A stretch of DNA of 63,749 nucleotides from Halorubrum lipolyticum DSM 21995 (GCF_000337375.1 NZ_AOJG01000039.1:1-63749); one strand, 5' to 3'; counted from the stretch's first letter, positions 1 through 8,423 are shown. Notes: generated from the letters alone by a model not told the origin. Translations and numbers: made by a program.

Positions 1-30
1 ACTCCCTCGCGCCGGCGTCGCCGGCGGCTC

Positions 31-123
31 CGCCGCCGGCTGCCAGAGGGACCGAAGGTCCCTCGCGGCTCGCGGCCCTGCGGGCCGCTCGCCGGGACGC
101 GCCACCGCACGGATCATTTATAA
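31..123. repeat. Hairpin-bearing intergenic repeat, copy 1
   Basis: The 19 bases at 31-49 recur exactly at 6524-6542. They are followed here by an 8-bp stem closed by a GAA loop (46-64), then CGCGGCT, further GC-rich inverted sequence and a TTTATAAGC motif near 115-123. The second copy has the same plan but different stem bases that still pair. Positions 1-117 otherwise show no gene. The TTTATAAGC motif overlaps the 3' end of the minus-strand permease gene, so it is unlikely to be that gene's promoter. The function is unknown; a dispersed non-autonomous repeat is the simplest reading. Confidence 0.6.
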
Positions 124-1242
124 GCTATCGTCTTCCCTAGCGTCCTCTCCCACTCGCGCCCACGCCAGATGCGCGACGATCCCGAGCAGGAACGCGACGC
201 CGAGGTTCGTCGCCAGCGCGAGGAGGCCGATCGCGACCGAGAGCGCGACGTTCTCAGAGTCGAGCGCGTTGCGCGCGAGCGAGACGGCGACGATCGCGAG
301 CAGCGCGCCGAGCATCGCCACCGGGAACGCATCGAGCAGCGCGGGGGTCGCGAAGGGGACCGCGACGAGGTAGCCGACGCCGAGCACGACGTTCGCGCCG
401 CCGGTCCGCGCGCCGAACGCGTGCTTGCCCGCGACGCCGTCGCAGCCGTGGCACATCGGGATCGCGCCGAGCGGCACCGCGATCAGGTTCGTCGCGCCCA
501 TGCTCGCCGACAGCTCGTCCGGCGTGACCTCGGCGTCGAACAGGTCGGCGAACAGGAGCGAGGTCGCCAGCGCGGCGTTCCCGATCGTCATCGCGAGCTG
601 CGCGGCGATCCCGTCGGCGGCGCTCCGGGTGACCGCTCCGGAGAGCACCTGGGGGGAGAGACCCGGCGGCGCTCCGGGCCACCGCGGCGCCGGGACCCCG
701 GCGGTGACGAGCGCGAGCGCGATTCCGACGACCGCCACCGCGAGCGCGCTCGCCTTCCCGTGTCCGGCGAACGCGGCCGCCGCGGCGATCGCCACCCCCG
801 CGGCCGCGAGGACGGGGTCGCCGAGCGCGAGGTCGACCCCGGTCTCCAGGAGGACCAGCCCGACCGCGAACTGCACCCCGCGGATCACCGGCTCGCCGAT
901 CCAGCGCTCGACCCGCGCGAGCGTCCCCGTGAGCCCGATCGCGAGGAGGAGGACGCCGAGGACGAGCCCGGCGAGCGCGAGCTCGGCGTACGTCAGCGCG
1001 CCGGCGATCGCCAGCGCCGCCAGCGCCTTCATCGGCTCGACCGACACCGGGAGCCCGTACCGGACCCCCCAGACGATCTGGAAGACCCCGAACCCGACGA
1101 GCGCGTGCGGGAGCGACACGTCGGTCAGCAGCGCGAGCGCGACGACCAGCGGGATCACCGTAATCGAATCCCCTATCGCGCCGGTGAGCGCTCCCGGACC
1201 GAACGCGACGTTCCCGCCGCCCGACCGTCGAACGTTTGTCAC
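118..1242 (-). CDS. MOT1-type molybdate/sulfate permease
   Basis: A 374-residue integral membrane protein made almost entirely of hydrophobic helices, about ten to twelve membrane segments. Residues about 263-282 contain MCHGCDG followed by a FGARTGG segment, the hallmark of the MOT1 branch related to SulP sulfate permeases, which import molybdate or sulfate. A proline-rich segment near residue 65 (PVSVEPMKA) is a second family signature. There is no STAS domain, as is usual for MOT1. The length fits the family. Substrate choice between molybdate and sulfate cannot be read from the sequence. It appears to be transcribed alone. Confidence 0.8.
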   Translation of the reverse strand: MTNVRRSGGGNVAFGPGALTGAIGDSITVIPLVVALALLTDVSLPHALVGFGVFQIVWGVRYGLPVSVEPMKALAALAIAGALTYAELALAGLVLGVLLLAIGLTGTLARVERWIGEPVIRGVQFAVGLVLLETGVDLALGDPVLAAAGVAIAAAAAFAGHGKASALAVAVVGIALALVTAGVPAPRWPGAPPGLSPQVLSGAVTRSAADGIAAQLAMTIGNAALATSLLFADLFDAEVTPDELSASMGATNLIAVPLGAIPMCHGCDGVAGKHAFGARTGGANVVLGVGYLVAVPFATPALLDAFPVAMLGALLAIVAVSLARNALDSENVALSVAIGLLALATNLGVAFLLGIVAHLAWARVGEDAREDDSL

Positions 1243-1362
1243 GGACAGAACGCTCTCGGACCCCGACGCTCTTGAGCGTGTTCAGAAACCGTCGGCGATC
1301 GCGCCAACGCGAGACATAACCAGTATCGGTTACAACAGCCTGCCGCAGCTACCTGCTATTTA

Positions 1363-2010
1363 TCAATCGTCCCGCAGCCGCGGCCCGAGAAACTCCGCCG
1401 CCGCCGCTCCGGCGTCGCCCGCTCGCCCGACGAAAAAGTGGTCGGACTCGAAAGCGACCGTCTCGAGCCCCAGCCGGTCCGCCCGCTCCACCACGGGCTC
1501 CCAGTCGGCCGTCGAGTCGCGGGTCGCGTACAGGATCCGGGCTTCCACGCCGAGATCGACGAGGGCGTCGAGAGCCGCGACCGCGTCCACGTCGGGGTTC
1601 AGCCGCGCGGTCGGCGCGAGCGCGCAGACCCCGGCGAGTTCGGGACGGGACGCGGCAGTGACGAGCGCGACGGTCCCGCCGAACGAGAAGCCGAACAGCC
1701 CGACCCGCTCGTAGCGCTCGGCCGCCCAGCCGACCGCGTTGTCGGCGTCGGTGCTCTCGCCGTACCCCTCGTCCCAGTCGCCGTAGTCGAACCGGAGGCA
1801 GTCGATCCCCCGTTCGGTCAGGGCGTCGCTGACGGCGGTCAGGCGCTCGTCGCCGCGGTGTCCCCCGTGTCGCGGGTGCGGCGGGCAGGCGACGACGACC
1901 GCGTCGGAGCGAGAGCCGTCGTCGGTGGTGTCGCCGTTGCCGTCGCTCGCGGCGCCGTCGAGGGTGGCGCGCACGTCGCGGCCGCCGGGGATGAGGACGG
2001 TGTCGCTCAC
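1363..2010 (-). CDS. Alpha/beta hydrolase, dienelactone-hydrolase-like
   Basis: A 215-residue single-domain hydrolase. The nucleophile elbow is GFSFGG (residues 107-112, Ser109). A plausible acid is Asp165 after the strand RILYAT, and the histidine is His191 in ESDHFF, which completes a Ser-Asp-His triad in the usual order. The N-terminal part contains CPPHPRHGG, an oxyanion-type HPxxGG segment. The compact size fits the KANL3/Tex30 or dienelactone hydrolase branch. The substrate is unknown. It ends 21 nt before the next minus-strand gene upstream and may be co-transcribed with it. Confidence 0.75.
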   Translation of the reverse strand: MSDTVLIPGGRDVRATLDGAASDGNGDTTDDGSRSDAVVVACPPHPRHGGHRGDERLTAVSDALTERGIDCLRFDYGDWDEGYGESTDADNAVGWAAERYERVGLFGFSFGGTVALVTAASRPELAGVCALAPTARLNPDVDAVAALDALVDLGVEARILYATRDSTADWEPVVERADRLGLETVAFESDHFFVGRAGDAGAAAAEFLGPRLRDD

Positions 2011-2031
2011 GGGTTCGAGGGAGTCGCCGCG

Positions 2032-2430
2032 TCAGGGCACCTGCGTCACGCGGTCGACGTCGTCGAGCGCGGCGAGGTCGTCCGCGAGCGCCTCCTGGTC
2101 CACGTTCGCCTCGTAGTAGAAGACCAGATCGAAGGTGCCGTCGCGGAGGAGCTGCTGGCACTCCCAGACGAACTCCTCGTCGTCAAGCGTGAGTCCCTGA
2201 AACTGGTTCGACGAGAAGTTCGTGTCGTCGTTGCCGGCCTCGATGTACGCCTCGCCCTTGCCGGCGCGGTCGGCGATGACGTCGTTGATCGCGACCGTGA
2301 GCTCGTGCATCTCCAGGTCCTCCTGTCCGCCGAGCGTCGTGTGGACGATACAGCCGACGAGGTCGATGTCGCCCGGCTCGAGTAAGGCCTTCGTCCGCGT
2401 GTAGAGGTCGGAATCGACGGTTTCGCTCAT
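2032..2430 (-). CDS. Conserved haloarchaeal protein, DUF5778-like
   Basis: A 132-residue acidic soluble protein with no signal peptide or membrane segment. It resembles a small family restricted to haloarchaea that I recall as DUF5778; that name is from memory. Alternating hydrophobic strands and acidic helices suggest a compact alpha/beta fold, with DLVFYYEANVD near residue 105 as a likely core strand. No catalytic motif is visible. It lies between the hydrolase gene downstream and mutY upstream, all on the minus strand. Confidence 0.65.
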   Translation of the reverse strand: MSETVDSDLYTRTKALLEPGDIDLVGCIVHTTLGGQEDLEMHELTVAINDVIADRAGKGEAYIEAGNDDTNFSSNQFQGLTLDDEEFVWECQQLLRDGTFDLVFYYEANVDQEALADDLAALDDVDRVTQVP

Positions 2431-2497
2431 AGCCGACCGTTCCGGCTCCCGCGATAAACGGGTGACGGTTCCTGACCGACTTCCCGCTCTCCGGGAT

Positions 2498-3502
2498 TCA
2501 TCGGCGCAGGGAGACGACGAGTTCGCTCGCTCCGTCCGCCGCGCTCCCGTCGCCCGTCGCGCTCTCCTCGACCGCCGAGCGCTCCTCGACCGCCACGAGC
2601 CCGTCGTCCGCGAGGTCCTCGATCAGCCCGCGCAGCCACTCTCGGCCGTGCTCGCCGCCGGGTGCGTAGTCCACGCGGACGCGGGGCCCGAGCTCGTCGA
2701 GCGCCAGCTCGTCGTACTCGCCGAGGATCCGGACCACGCGCCCCCGGAACTGCCGCCGACTCCCCTCGAAGCTCGGCTGCTCGGGCACGTCGGGCGCGGT
2801 GAAGTCGCCGGTCTCGTAGGCGTGACACCACCCGCGCCACGGGCAGCCGGCCTCGTCGCAGCGGGGGGTCGTCCCGCAGGCGACGCCGCCGAGTTCCATA
2901 ATCGCGTTGTTCCAGACGCGGGACTCGCCGTCGGGCATCACGCGCGAGGCGACCCGCGCGAACGCCGAGTCGTCGTCCGGCACCGCGAACGCGCGGTGGA
3001 GCACCCGCTTCACGTTGGTGTCGACGACGGCGTCGCCGTTATTGAACGCGAACGACGCCACCGCGTTCGCGGTGTAGGGACCGACGCCCATCAGCTCCCG
3101 CAGCTCCGCGGGCGACTCGGGAAACGCGCCGTCGTAGTCGTCTTCGATCTGCCCCGCGGCCTCGTGGAGGTACTTCGCGCGGTTGTTGTAGCCGAGCGAG
3201 TGGTCCGACCAGAACGCGACCACGTCGCCGCGGTCGGCGTCGGCCAGCGCCGCGGTCGTCGACCACTCCTCAAGGAAGGCCTCCCACGCGGGGACGACCC
3301 GGTCGAGCTGGGTCTGCTGGCTCATCACCTCGCTGACGAGGATCTCGTATGGGTCCTCGGTGCGCCGCCACGGGAACTCGCGGTGGTCCGCCTCGTACCA
3401 GTCGACGAGCGCCTCGCGGACGGCGTCGAGGTCGGCCGGCAGCGCGGGGGCGTCGCCGTCGGCGAGACCCCCAGCGGCGGCGGTCGCGTCCGGATCGGTC
3501 AT
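2498..3502 (-). CDS. mutY: A/G-specific adenine glycosylase MutY
   Basis: A 334-residue DNA repair glycosylase that removes adenine mispaired with 8-oxoguanine. The HhH-GPD fold is clear: catalytic Glu58 lies in SEVMSQQTQ, the helix-hairpin-helix is LMGVGPYTANAV (137-148), and the catalytic Asp161 is in VVDTNVKRVL. Four cysteines for the 4Fe-4S cluster follow at 209, 215, 220 and 226, a spacing (x5-x4-x5) slightly different from the classical x6-x2-x5. The C-terminal region is shorter and less conserved than the bacterial NUDIX-like domain. It stands in a run of minus-strand housekeeping genes. Confidence 0.9.
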   Translation of the reverse strand: MTDPDATAAAGGLADGDAPALPADLDAVREALVDWYEADHREFPWRRTEDPYEILVSEVMSQQTQLDRVVPAWEAFLEEWSTTAALADADRGDVVAFWSDHSLGYNNRAKYLHEAAGQIEDDYDGAFPESPAELRELMGVGPYTANAVASFAFNNGDAVVDTNVKRVLHRAFAVPDDDSAFARVASRVMPDGESRVWNNAIMELGGVACGTTPRCDEAGCPWRGWCHAYETGDFTAPDVPEQPSFEGSRRQFRGRVVRILGEYDELALDELGPRVRVDYAPGGEHGREWLRGLIEDLADDGLVAVEERSAVEESATGDGSAADGASELVVSLRR

Positions 3503-3530
3503 TACCGTCGGTCGGGCCGGCGGTCGTTTA

Positions 3531-4229
3531 TCAGTGCTGGTCCGCGTCGGGGTGTCCGTCCCGGTCGCGGTGCCGTTCCGCGTCGGGGTCGATCGGCTCC
3601 ATCGAGCGCGGGTCGCGGTCGGGACCGGGGTAGTCGCCGCCGACGGCCTCCGGGTACAGCCGCGCCGGCGAGAACACGGTCGCGAACGCTCGCGGTTCGC
3701 GGACGCTCACCGCCATCCGGTTCCGCAGCCCGGCTGCGGCCCGCGCCCCCGTGAGCGACGGGTCGAGGCTCACGACCTGCATCGCGCCGCCGCGGTACGC
3801 CGACGCCAGCGCCGGGTGGTCGCCCGCGGGCTGGGCCGCCGGCTCGCGCCACGTCTCGACCGCCGCGCGCCAGTCGGCCGCCAGCTCGTCGTCCGCGAGC
3901 GCGGCGATCACCGCCTCGGCGTCGTCAAGGAGCGGGTCGCTGGCGACGAGGGTCGTCCACGCGTGCGAGCGCAGCGCGTCGAGCGCCTCGCGGGCCGACC
4001 CGCCGACGAGGAGGTCGGCCGCGAGCGCGTCGGCGTCGGCGACGACGCGGGCCGGGCTCGGATCGCGGTCGACGGGCGGGAGGTCGGCGGTGGCGTCGCT
4101 CTCGGCGCTGCCAGTGGAATCGTTGCCCTCGGACTCGGACCGACGCTCGGCCAGCGCCGCGCTCACCGCCTCGGCGCTCGCGTCGTACTCGGCGGCCCGG
4201 TCGAAGAGATCGGCGAAGGTCGCGGTCAT
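3531..4229 (-). CDS. Conserved haloarchaeal protein with PIN-like segment
   Basis: A 232-residue protein of a haloarchaea-typical family. Residues about 60-115 read like the start of a PIN-type fold: a strand VVADADALAADLL, then a helix with SAREALD, then a strand TTLVASDPLLDD. This suggests a RNase-H-like alpha/beta domain. The complete PIN acidic set is not convincing, so nuclease activity should not be assumed. The last 30 residues are rich in Asp, Arg and His and look disordered. It starts 29 nt upstream of the mutY start on the same strand and could share its transcript. Confidence 0.55.
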   Translation of the reverse strand: MTATFADLFDRAAEYDASAEAVSAALAERRSESEGNDSTGSAESDATADLPPVDRDPSPARVVADADALAADLLVGGSAREALDALRSHAWTTLVASDPLLDDAEAVIAALADDELAADWRAAVETWREPAAQPAGDHPALASAYRGGAMQVVSLDPSLTGARAAAGLRNRMAVSVREPRAFATVFSPARLYPEAVGGDYPGPDRDPRSMEPIDPDAERHRDRDGHPDADQH

Positions 4230-4324
4230 ACGTGCGATGTTGGCGGCGACGGGTATCGAGTTTGCGGCCGGCGGTCGGAAGGAATCTCGGAGCCGGGACT
4301 AGCCGATCGAGGAAGTACGAGAAG

Positions 4325-4396
4325 AGCCTAGGCCGAGATTTGAACTCGGGGTCTCGTCCTTACCAAGGACGCGCTTTACCGCTAAGCTACCCAGGC
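4325..4396 (-). tRNA. tRNA-Thr (anticodon GGU)
   Basis: The reverse strand folds as a complete 72-nt cloverleaf. The acceptor stem GCCTGGG pairs with CCTAGGC (one G-U), the anticodon stem CGTCC/GGACG encloses the loop TTGGTAA with anticodon GGT, and the T arm is CCGAG-TTCAAAT-CTCGG. The D arm is GCTTAGCGGTAAAGC. There is no variable-arm expansion, no intron and no encoded CCA. It decodes ACC and ACU threonine codons. Confidence 0.95.
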
Positions 4397-4490
4397 GCAA
4401 TCAGTCGTTGTCGGGAGTCGACTTTAGGGGTTTCGATTCGGGGGCGTGCCGTCACGGGGACACACACCGTCCCGGCGTCGTCGGGCGAGT

Positions 4491-5156
4491 TCACCGATCG
4501 GTCGCGCTCACGGCGCGGTCGGAGATGTCGGCGATCCGGTCGGCGGTCGTCTCCGGGAGCGCGCGGCCCGGCGGCGGGAACTCGCCGTCGTAGTCCGCCG
4601 CCAGATCGCGGGCGTACGTCAGCAGTTCCTCGGGCGGGTCGCCGCCGACGGCGGTGGTGCCGGCGACGACCGCGAGTTCGAGGGCGTCGATCTCCAGGTT
4701 CCGGTCGAGCGCGGTCGCCGCGGCTGGATCGGTCCCCTCGCGCTCGCGGACCGTCTGGTCGCGGCCGAACGCGCGCACGACCTCGACCGCGGCGGCGGCG
4801 GCGTCGGTGCACGCGAGCAGAGAGAAGCCGCGCGAGACGAGCACGTCGGCGGTCAACACGTCCATGTCGGCGTCGATGTCCGACTCCTGCGTGGCCGCGG
4901 TCACCCACGGTTCCTCGTGGGCCACCGACCGAGTGAGTCGGAGCCCTTCGTAGATGAGCTGGACCCCGGCCGCGCGGTCGACCACCGCGTCGGGGTCGAC
5001 CTCTGGGTCGACCGCGCGGGCGGTCACCAGCGCCAGCACCCCGGGCGTCACGGCGGCGTTCGCGATCCGGTCTTCGAGGGCCTCACGCAGCTGATCGGGC
5101 TCGACGTCCGCGAGCGCCTCACACGCGGCGTCACGCGCTCGCGCGGCATCGTCCAT
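4491..5156 (-). CDS. Polyprenyl-synthetase-like protein (DUF7114-like)
   Basis: A 221-residue, mostly helical acidic protein. The segment from about residue 60, AAGVQLIYEGLRLTRSVAHEEPW, and the following DVLTADVLVSRGFSLLA resemble helices of trans-prenyltransferases or heptaprenyl diphosphate synthase component I. The canonical DDxxD metal motifs are absent, so it is probably a non-catalytic relative. I associate it from memory with haloarchaeal DUF7114. It is divergent from the enoyl-CoA hydratase-like gene that starts 60 nt away, so the two probably share the short promoter region 5157-5215. Confidence 0.55.
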   Translation of the reverse strand: MDDAARARDAACEALADVEPDQLREALEDRIANAAVTPGVLALVTARAVDPEVDPDAVVDRAAGVQLIYEGLRLTRSVAHEEPWVTAATQESDIDADMDVLTADVLVSRGFSLLACTDAAAAAVEVVRAFGRDQTVREREGTDPAAATALDRNLEIDALELAVVAGTTAVGGDPPEELLTYARDLAADYDGEFPPPGRALPETTADRIADISDRAVSATDR

Positions 5157-5215
5157 TACGTAACGGTAGTCGATCGAGGGGCAAAGACCTTTGGAAACGA
5201 ACGGGATACGCGGAC

Positions 5216-5911
5216 GTGATCCGCACCCGAGACGACGACGCGGTCCGCGTCGTGACGATCGACCGACCGGCGCGCCGGAACGCCCTCCGAACCGAGGAGC
5301 TGACCGCGCTCCGAACCGCCGTCGCCGACGCCGACGCGCCGGTAACCTACCTCCGCGGCGCCGGCGAGGCGTTCTGCGCCGGCGCCGACCTCGACGCGGT
5401 CGCCGCCCTCGACGATCCGGAATCGTTCGCCCGCGCGGGACAGCGCACGGCCGCGACCATCGCGGACGCTGAGACCGTCGTCGTCTGCGGGATCGACGGC
5501 GCGGCCCGCGGCGGTGGCGTCGAGCTCGCGCTCGCGGCCGACCTCCGGGTCGCCACGCCCGCGGCGACGTTCGCGGAGCCCGGCGTCGCGTTCGGGCTGT
5601 TCGGCGCGTGGGGAGGGACCGTCCGCCTGCCGCGGGTGATGGGCGAGGGCGACGCGCTCGACTTCGCGCTCTCGGGGCGCGTGCTCGACGCCGACGAGGC
5701 GCTCCGCACCGGGCTCGTCTCCCGCGTCGTCGACGACCCGCGATCGGTCGCCGACGCGATCGCGACCGGGAAGCCGGACGCGCTCAGCGCGATCAAACGC
5801 CGGATGCGCGACCGCCGCGACGACGAGACGCAGGAGCGCGCGGAGGCGGCCGCGTTCGCCGACCTCGTGCGCGCTCACGCCGACGATATCGCGGCGACGC
5901 GCGGGGAGTGA
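5216..5911 (+). CDS. Enoyl-CoA hydratase/isomerase family protein
   Basis: A 231-residue crotonase-fold protein starting with GTG. Oxyanion-hole segments are visible as GAGEAFCAGADLDAV (residues about 44-58) and IDGAARGGGVELALAADLRVA (about 92-112). The acid-base region is EPGVAFGLFGAWGG. The length is a little below the usual 255-260 because the C-terminal helices are short. Crotonase members hydrate or isomerise acyl-CoA thioesters; the specific substrate cannot be told. No other beta-oxidation genes are adjacent. Confidence 0.8.
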   Translation: MIRTRDDDAVRVVTIDRPARRNALRTEELTALRTAVADADAPVTYLRGAGEAFCAGADLDAVAALDDPESFARAGQRTAATIADAETVVVCGIDGAARGGGVELALAADLRVATPAATFAEPGVAFGLFGAWGGTVRLPRVMGEGDALDFALSGRVLDADEALRTGLVSRVVDDPRSVADAIATGKPDALSAIKRRMRDRRDDETQERAEAAAFADLVRAHADDIAATRGE

Positions 5912-6023
5912 CCCTTGACGGGCGCCGCCGCCCTCCCCGTGATTCGTCGCCTCTGCCCGCCCGCCGTCGGTCGGATGTGACAAGTTTAAGTGATCCTCCG
6001 ACCAATCGTCAAGTGCGAAGCAC

Positions 6024-6094
6024 GCACCGGTAGTGTAGTGGTATCACGCAACCTTGCCATGGTTGCAACCCGAGTTCAAATCTCGGCCGGTGCA
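6024..6094 (+). tRNA. tRNA-Gly (anticodon GCC)
   Basis: A complete 71-nt cloverleaf. The acceptor stem GCACCGG pairs with CCGGTGC, discriminator A is at 6094, the anticodon stem CAACC/GGTTG encloses TTGCCAT with anticodon GCC, and the T arm is CCGAG-TTCAAAT-CTCGG. No intron and no encoded CCA. Its 3' end is repeated twice just downstream, which marks this gene as a likely integration target. Confidence 0.95.
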
Positions 6095-6286
6095 TTTCTC
6101 GAACGTAGTGAGTGAAATCACCGAGTGATTTGAACTCAGAAAGATGCAGCCCGCGCAGCGAACGAAGTGAGCGAGCAGGACCGTCTTTCCATAGTTCAAA
6201 TCTCGGCCGGTGCATCTTCTCGCTACGCTCGAAGATACACCGGCCTGCCTCCCGTTCGCTCCGCTCACGGGAGTCTCGGCCGGTGC
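6073..6286 (+). repeat. Repeated tRNA-Gly 3' ends, probable integration scar
   Basis: The last part of tRNA-Gly (6073-6095) recurs as an exact 23-base copy at 6193-6215, and a shorter 13-base copy (TCTCGGCCGGTGC) lies at 6274-6286. The first two copies are 120 bp apart, and short palindromic sequence lies between all three. Direct repeats of a tRNA 3' end are typical of attL/attR pairs left by tyrosine-integrase elements. No integrase gene or cargo remains between the copies, so this would be a relic. Repeated small tRNA-derived duplication is an alternative. Confidence 0.6.
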
Positions 6287-6511
6287 TTTTTCTGACTGAT
6301 CTAGTCGGTAGCCTCTATTTTTGCCGACGTTTATTTGGGTACCGCTGGACTCTACTTCACTTAGAAATAGGTCTGCGGCTGGCGCGTGCCTCCGAGCGCC
6401 CACCGGGAGCGAGGAGCCCGCGCGAGGGAGTCGCGAACGGAGTGAGCGACGAGGCTGGGGAGGTGTGAGGCTGCGGTGCGGTTGCGGTTGGGCGGGACTC
6501 AAAGGGGCAGT

Positions 6512-6666
6512 CGCCGGCGGCAACGCCGCCGGCTGCCAGAGGCGCGAAGCGCCTCGCGGCTGGGGCTTTGGCGGTGTTCACCGTCGATCCGCAGACAGCT
6601 ATTTATAAGCGAGCGGCTGGGGCTTTGGTGTTCACCGCCAATCAGCTATCCGTCATTTATAAGCGA
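6512..6666 (+). repeat. Hairpin-bearing intergenic repeat, copy 2, with internal tandem units
   Basis: This copy starts with the inverted repeat CGCCGGCGG...CCGCCGGC (6512-6533) and contains the 19 bases shared with the window start (6524-6542). A 7-bp stem with a GAA loop follows (6539-6555). Then come two units about 55 bp apart: GCGGCTGGGGCTTTGG at 6556-6571 and 6613-6628, GTGTTCACCG at 6574-6583 and 6628-6637, and ATTTATAAGCGA at 6601-6612 and 6655-6666. The rest of the gene-free stretch 6287-6819 shows no convincing reading frame. The thyA promoter should lie in its last 100 bases. Confidence 0.6.
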
Positions 6667-6819
6667 TCGACCCGACCAGCGACCCCGCTCCGATCGAACC
6701 ACGGACGAACTCTTCCCCACACCGATCCGAACCCCAGACCGTCACGGTTAGGTTCGCCCGTTCGTTTGGACAGGTAAACCCGTCTCGCCGGCGAGTCTGC
6801 CGACGAGTCCGACCCCACC

Positions 6820-7848
6820 ATGCAACAGTACCTCGATCTCGTCGACGACACCCTGTCGACGGGCACGTACAAGCCGAACCGGACCGGCGTCGACACGATC
6901 GCGACGTTCAGCGGGCAGTACACCGTCGACCTCGCGGAGGGGTTTCCCCTCCTCACGACCAAGAAGATGGACGGCTACCGCTGGAACTCGCTGATCCACG
7001 AGGTGCTCTGGTACCTCTCCGGCGAGGAGCACGTCCGGAACCTCCGCGAGGAGACGAAGATCTGGGACGCGTGGGCCGACGACGAGGGACGCCTCGACAC
7101 CGCCTACGGCCGGTTCTGGCGTCGGTTTCCGGTCCCGGACGAGGACGCCGCGCTCCCGGGCGAGACGTGGCCCGAGGACGCCCACCGCTGGGTGACCGTC
7201 GAGGAGGGACCCGACGGCACCGAGCGCCGGACGTTCGACCAGATCGGGTACGTGCTCGACACCCTCGACGAGAACCCGCAGTCGCGCCGGATGGTCGTGA
7301 ACGCGTGGCACCCCGCCAACGCCGCCGTCTCGACGCTCCCGCCGTGTCACTACACCTTCGTCGTGAACGTGCAGGACGGCCGGCTCAACCTCCACCTCAC
7401 GCAGCGCTCGGGCGACATCGCCCTCGGGGTCCCGTTCAACATCGCCGCGTACGCCCTGCTCGCGAAGGCGCTCGCGCAGCGGACGGGGTTCGATGTGGGC
7501 GAGTTCGGCCACACCGTCGTCGACGCGCACGTCTACTGCGGGCGCGGCGAGCGCGGGAAGTGGTACGCGAACAACCTCCCGTACGTGCAAGACCGGCTCG
7601 CGACCGTCGAGAGCAAGGCCGACTACCTCGACGTGAAGAGCTGGGTCGAGCGGACCGCCCCCGACGAGGCGGACGGCGAGGCGGGGTACGACCACGTCCC
7701 CGGCCTGCTCGAACAGCTGTCGCGGGAGCCGCGCGAGCGCCCCCGCATCGAGATCGCCGACGTGCCGCTCGACGAGCTGACCCACGAGGACGTCGAGGTC
7801 GTCGACTACGACTCCGCGGACGGCATCTCGTTCGCGGTCGCGGAGTGA
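6820..7848 (+). CDS. thyA: Thymidylate synthase
   Basis: A 342-residue folate-dependent thymidylate synthase that methylates dUMP to dTMP using methylene-tetrahydrofolate. The active-site cysteine is Cys176 in LPPCHYTF, followed by the dUMP/folate-binding segment QRSGDIALGVPFNIAAYALL. The N-terminal GTYKPNRTGVDT carries the phosphate-binding arginine. It is longer than the E. coli enzyme (264) because of an insert around residues 95-135 and a charged C-terminal extension, features also seen in other haloarchaeal ThyA. The dihydrofolate reductase gene starts 8 nt after its stop, so the pair forms a classical dTMP-cycle operon. Confidence 0.95.
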   Translation: MQQYLDLVDDTLSTGTYKPNRTGVDTIATFSGQYTVDLAEGFPLLTTKKMDGYRWNSLIHEVLWYLSGEEHVRNLREETKIWDAWADDEGRLDTAYGRFWRRFPVPDEDAALPGETWPEDAHRWVTVEEGPDGTERRTFDQIGYVLDTLDENPQSRRMVVNAWHPANAAVSTLPPCHYTFVVNVQDGRLNLHLTQRSGDIALGVPFNIAAYALLAKALAQRTGFDVGEFGHTVVDAHVYCGRGERGKWYANNLPYVQDRLATVESKADYLDVKSWVERTAPDEADGEAGYDHVPGLLEQLSREPRERPRIEIADVPLDELTHEDVEVVDYDSADGISFAVAE

Positions 7849-7856
7849 CCGGAGCG

Positions 7857-8423
7857 ATGGCACCGGAGCGAGCGGTGGACCTGGTCCTCGTCGCCGCGGT
7901 CGCCGAGAACGGCGTCATCGGCGACAGCGGCGGCATGCCGTGGCACTACCCGGCCGATCTGGCGCACTTCAAGCGCCTCACGACCGGTCACCCCGTGATC
8001 GTCGGCCGCGCGACCTACGAGAGCATCGCCGCCCGGCTCGGCGGTCCGCTCCCCGACCGCACCAGCGTCGTGTTGACGACGCGCGACCTCGATCTCCCCG
8101 AGGGCGCCGTCGTCGCGAACGGCGTCGAGGAGGCGGTCGACCTCGCGGCCGCCGACGCCGCCGACCGCGGCGTCGACGAGGCGTACGTCATCGGCGGCGC
8201 GACCGTCTACGAGCAGTTCCTCGACCGCACCGACCGAATGGTGTTGACGGAGGTCCCCGAGCGCCCCGACGGCGACACGCGCTTCCCGGACTGGGACGCC
8301 GCGGAGTGGTCGGAAACGGAGCGCGAGGTCGTTGCGGCCGAGGACGGGGACTCCGAGAGCGACGACGAGGCCGGCGACGACGGCGACCTCGCGTTCGTCA
8401 CCTACGAACGAACCGGCGACTGA
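7857..8423 (+). CDS. Dihydrofolate reductase
   Basis: A 188-residue NADPH-dependent dihydrofolate reductase that regenerates tetrahydrofolate consumed by the upstream thymidylate synthase. Visible signatures are NGVIGDSGGMPWHYPADLAHF (active-site loop and acidic helix, residues about 18-38), IVGRATYESI, and the NADPH-binding YVIGGATVYEQFL. I chose the ATG at 7857 because the protein before it in this frame is a shadow of thyA. An acidic insert near residues 160-175 is a halophilic adaptation. This is the haloarchaeal hdrA/hdrB type; which paralogue it is cannot be decided here. Confidence 0.93.
   Translation: MAPERAVDLVLVAAVAENGVIGDSGGMPWHYPADLAHFKRLTTGHPVIVGRATYESIAARLGGPLPDRTSVVLTTRDLDLPEGAVVANGVEEAVDLAAADAADRGVDEAYVIGGATVYEQFLDRTDRMVLTEVPERPDGDTRFPDWDAAEWSETEREVVAAEDGDSESDDEAGDDGDLAFVTYERTGD

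Noticed and set aside
169-1275. Long plus-strand frame opposite the permease gene
   Set aside because: It is Arg/Glu/Asp-rich low-complexity translation that mirrors the GC-rich permease gene; the minus-strand protein has clear membrane helices and the MOT1 signature.
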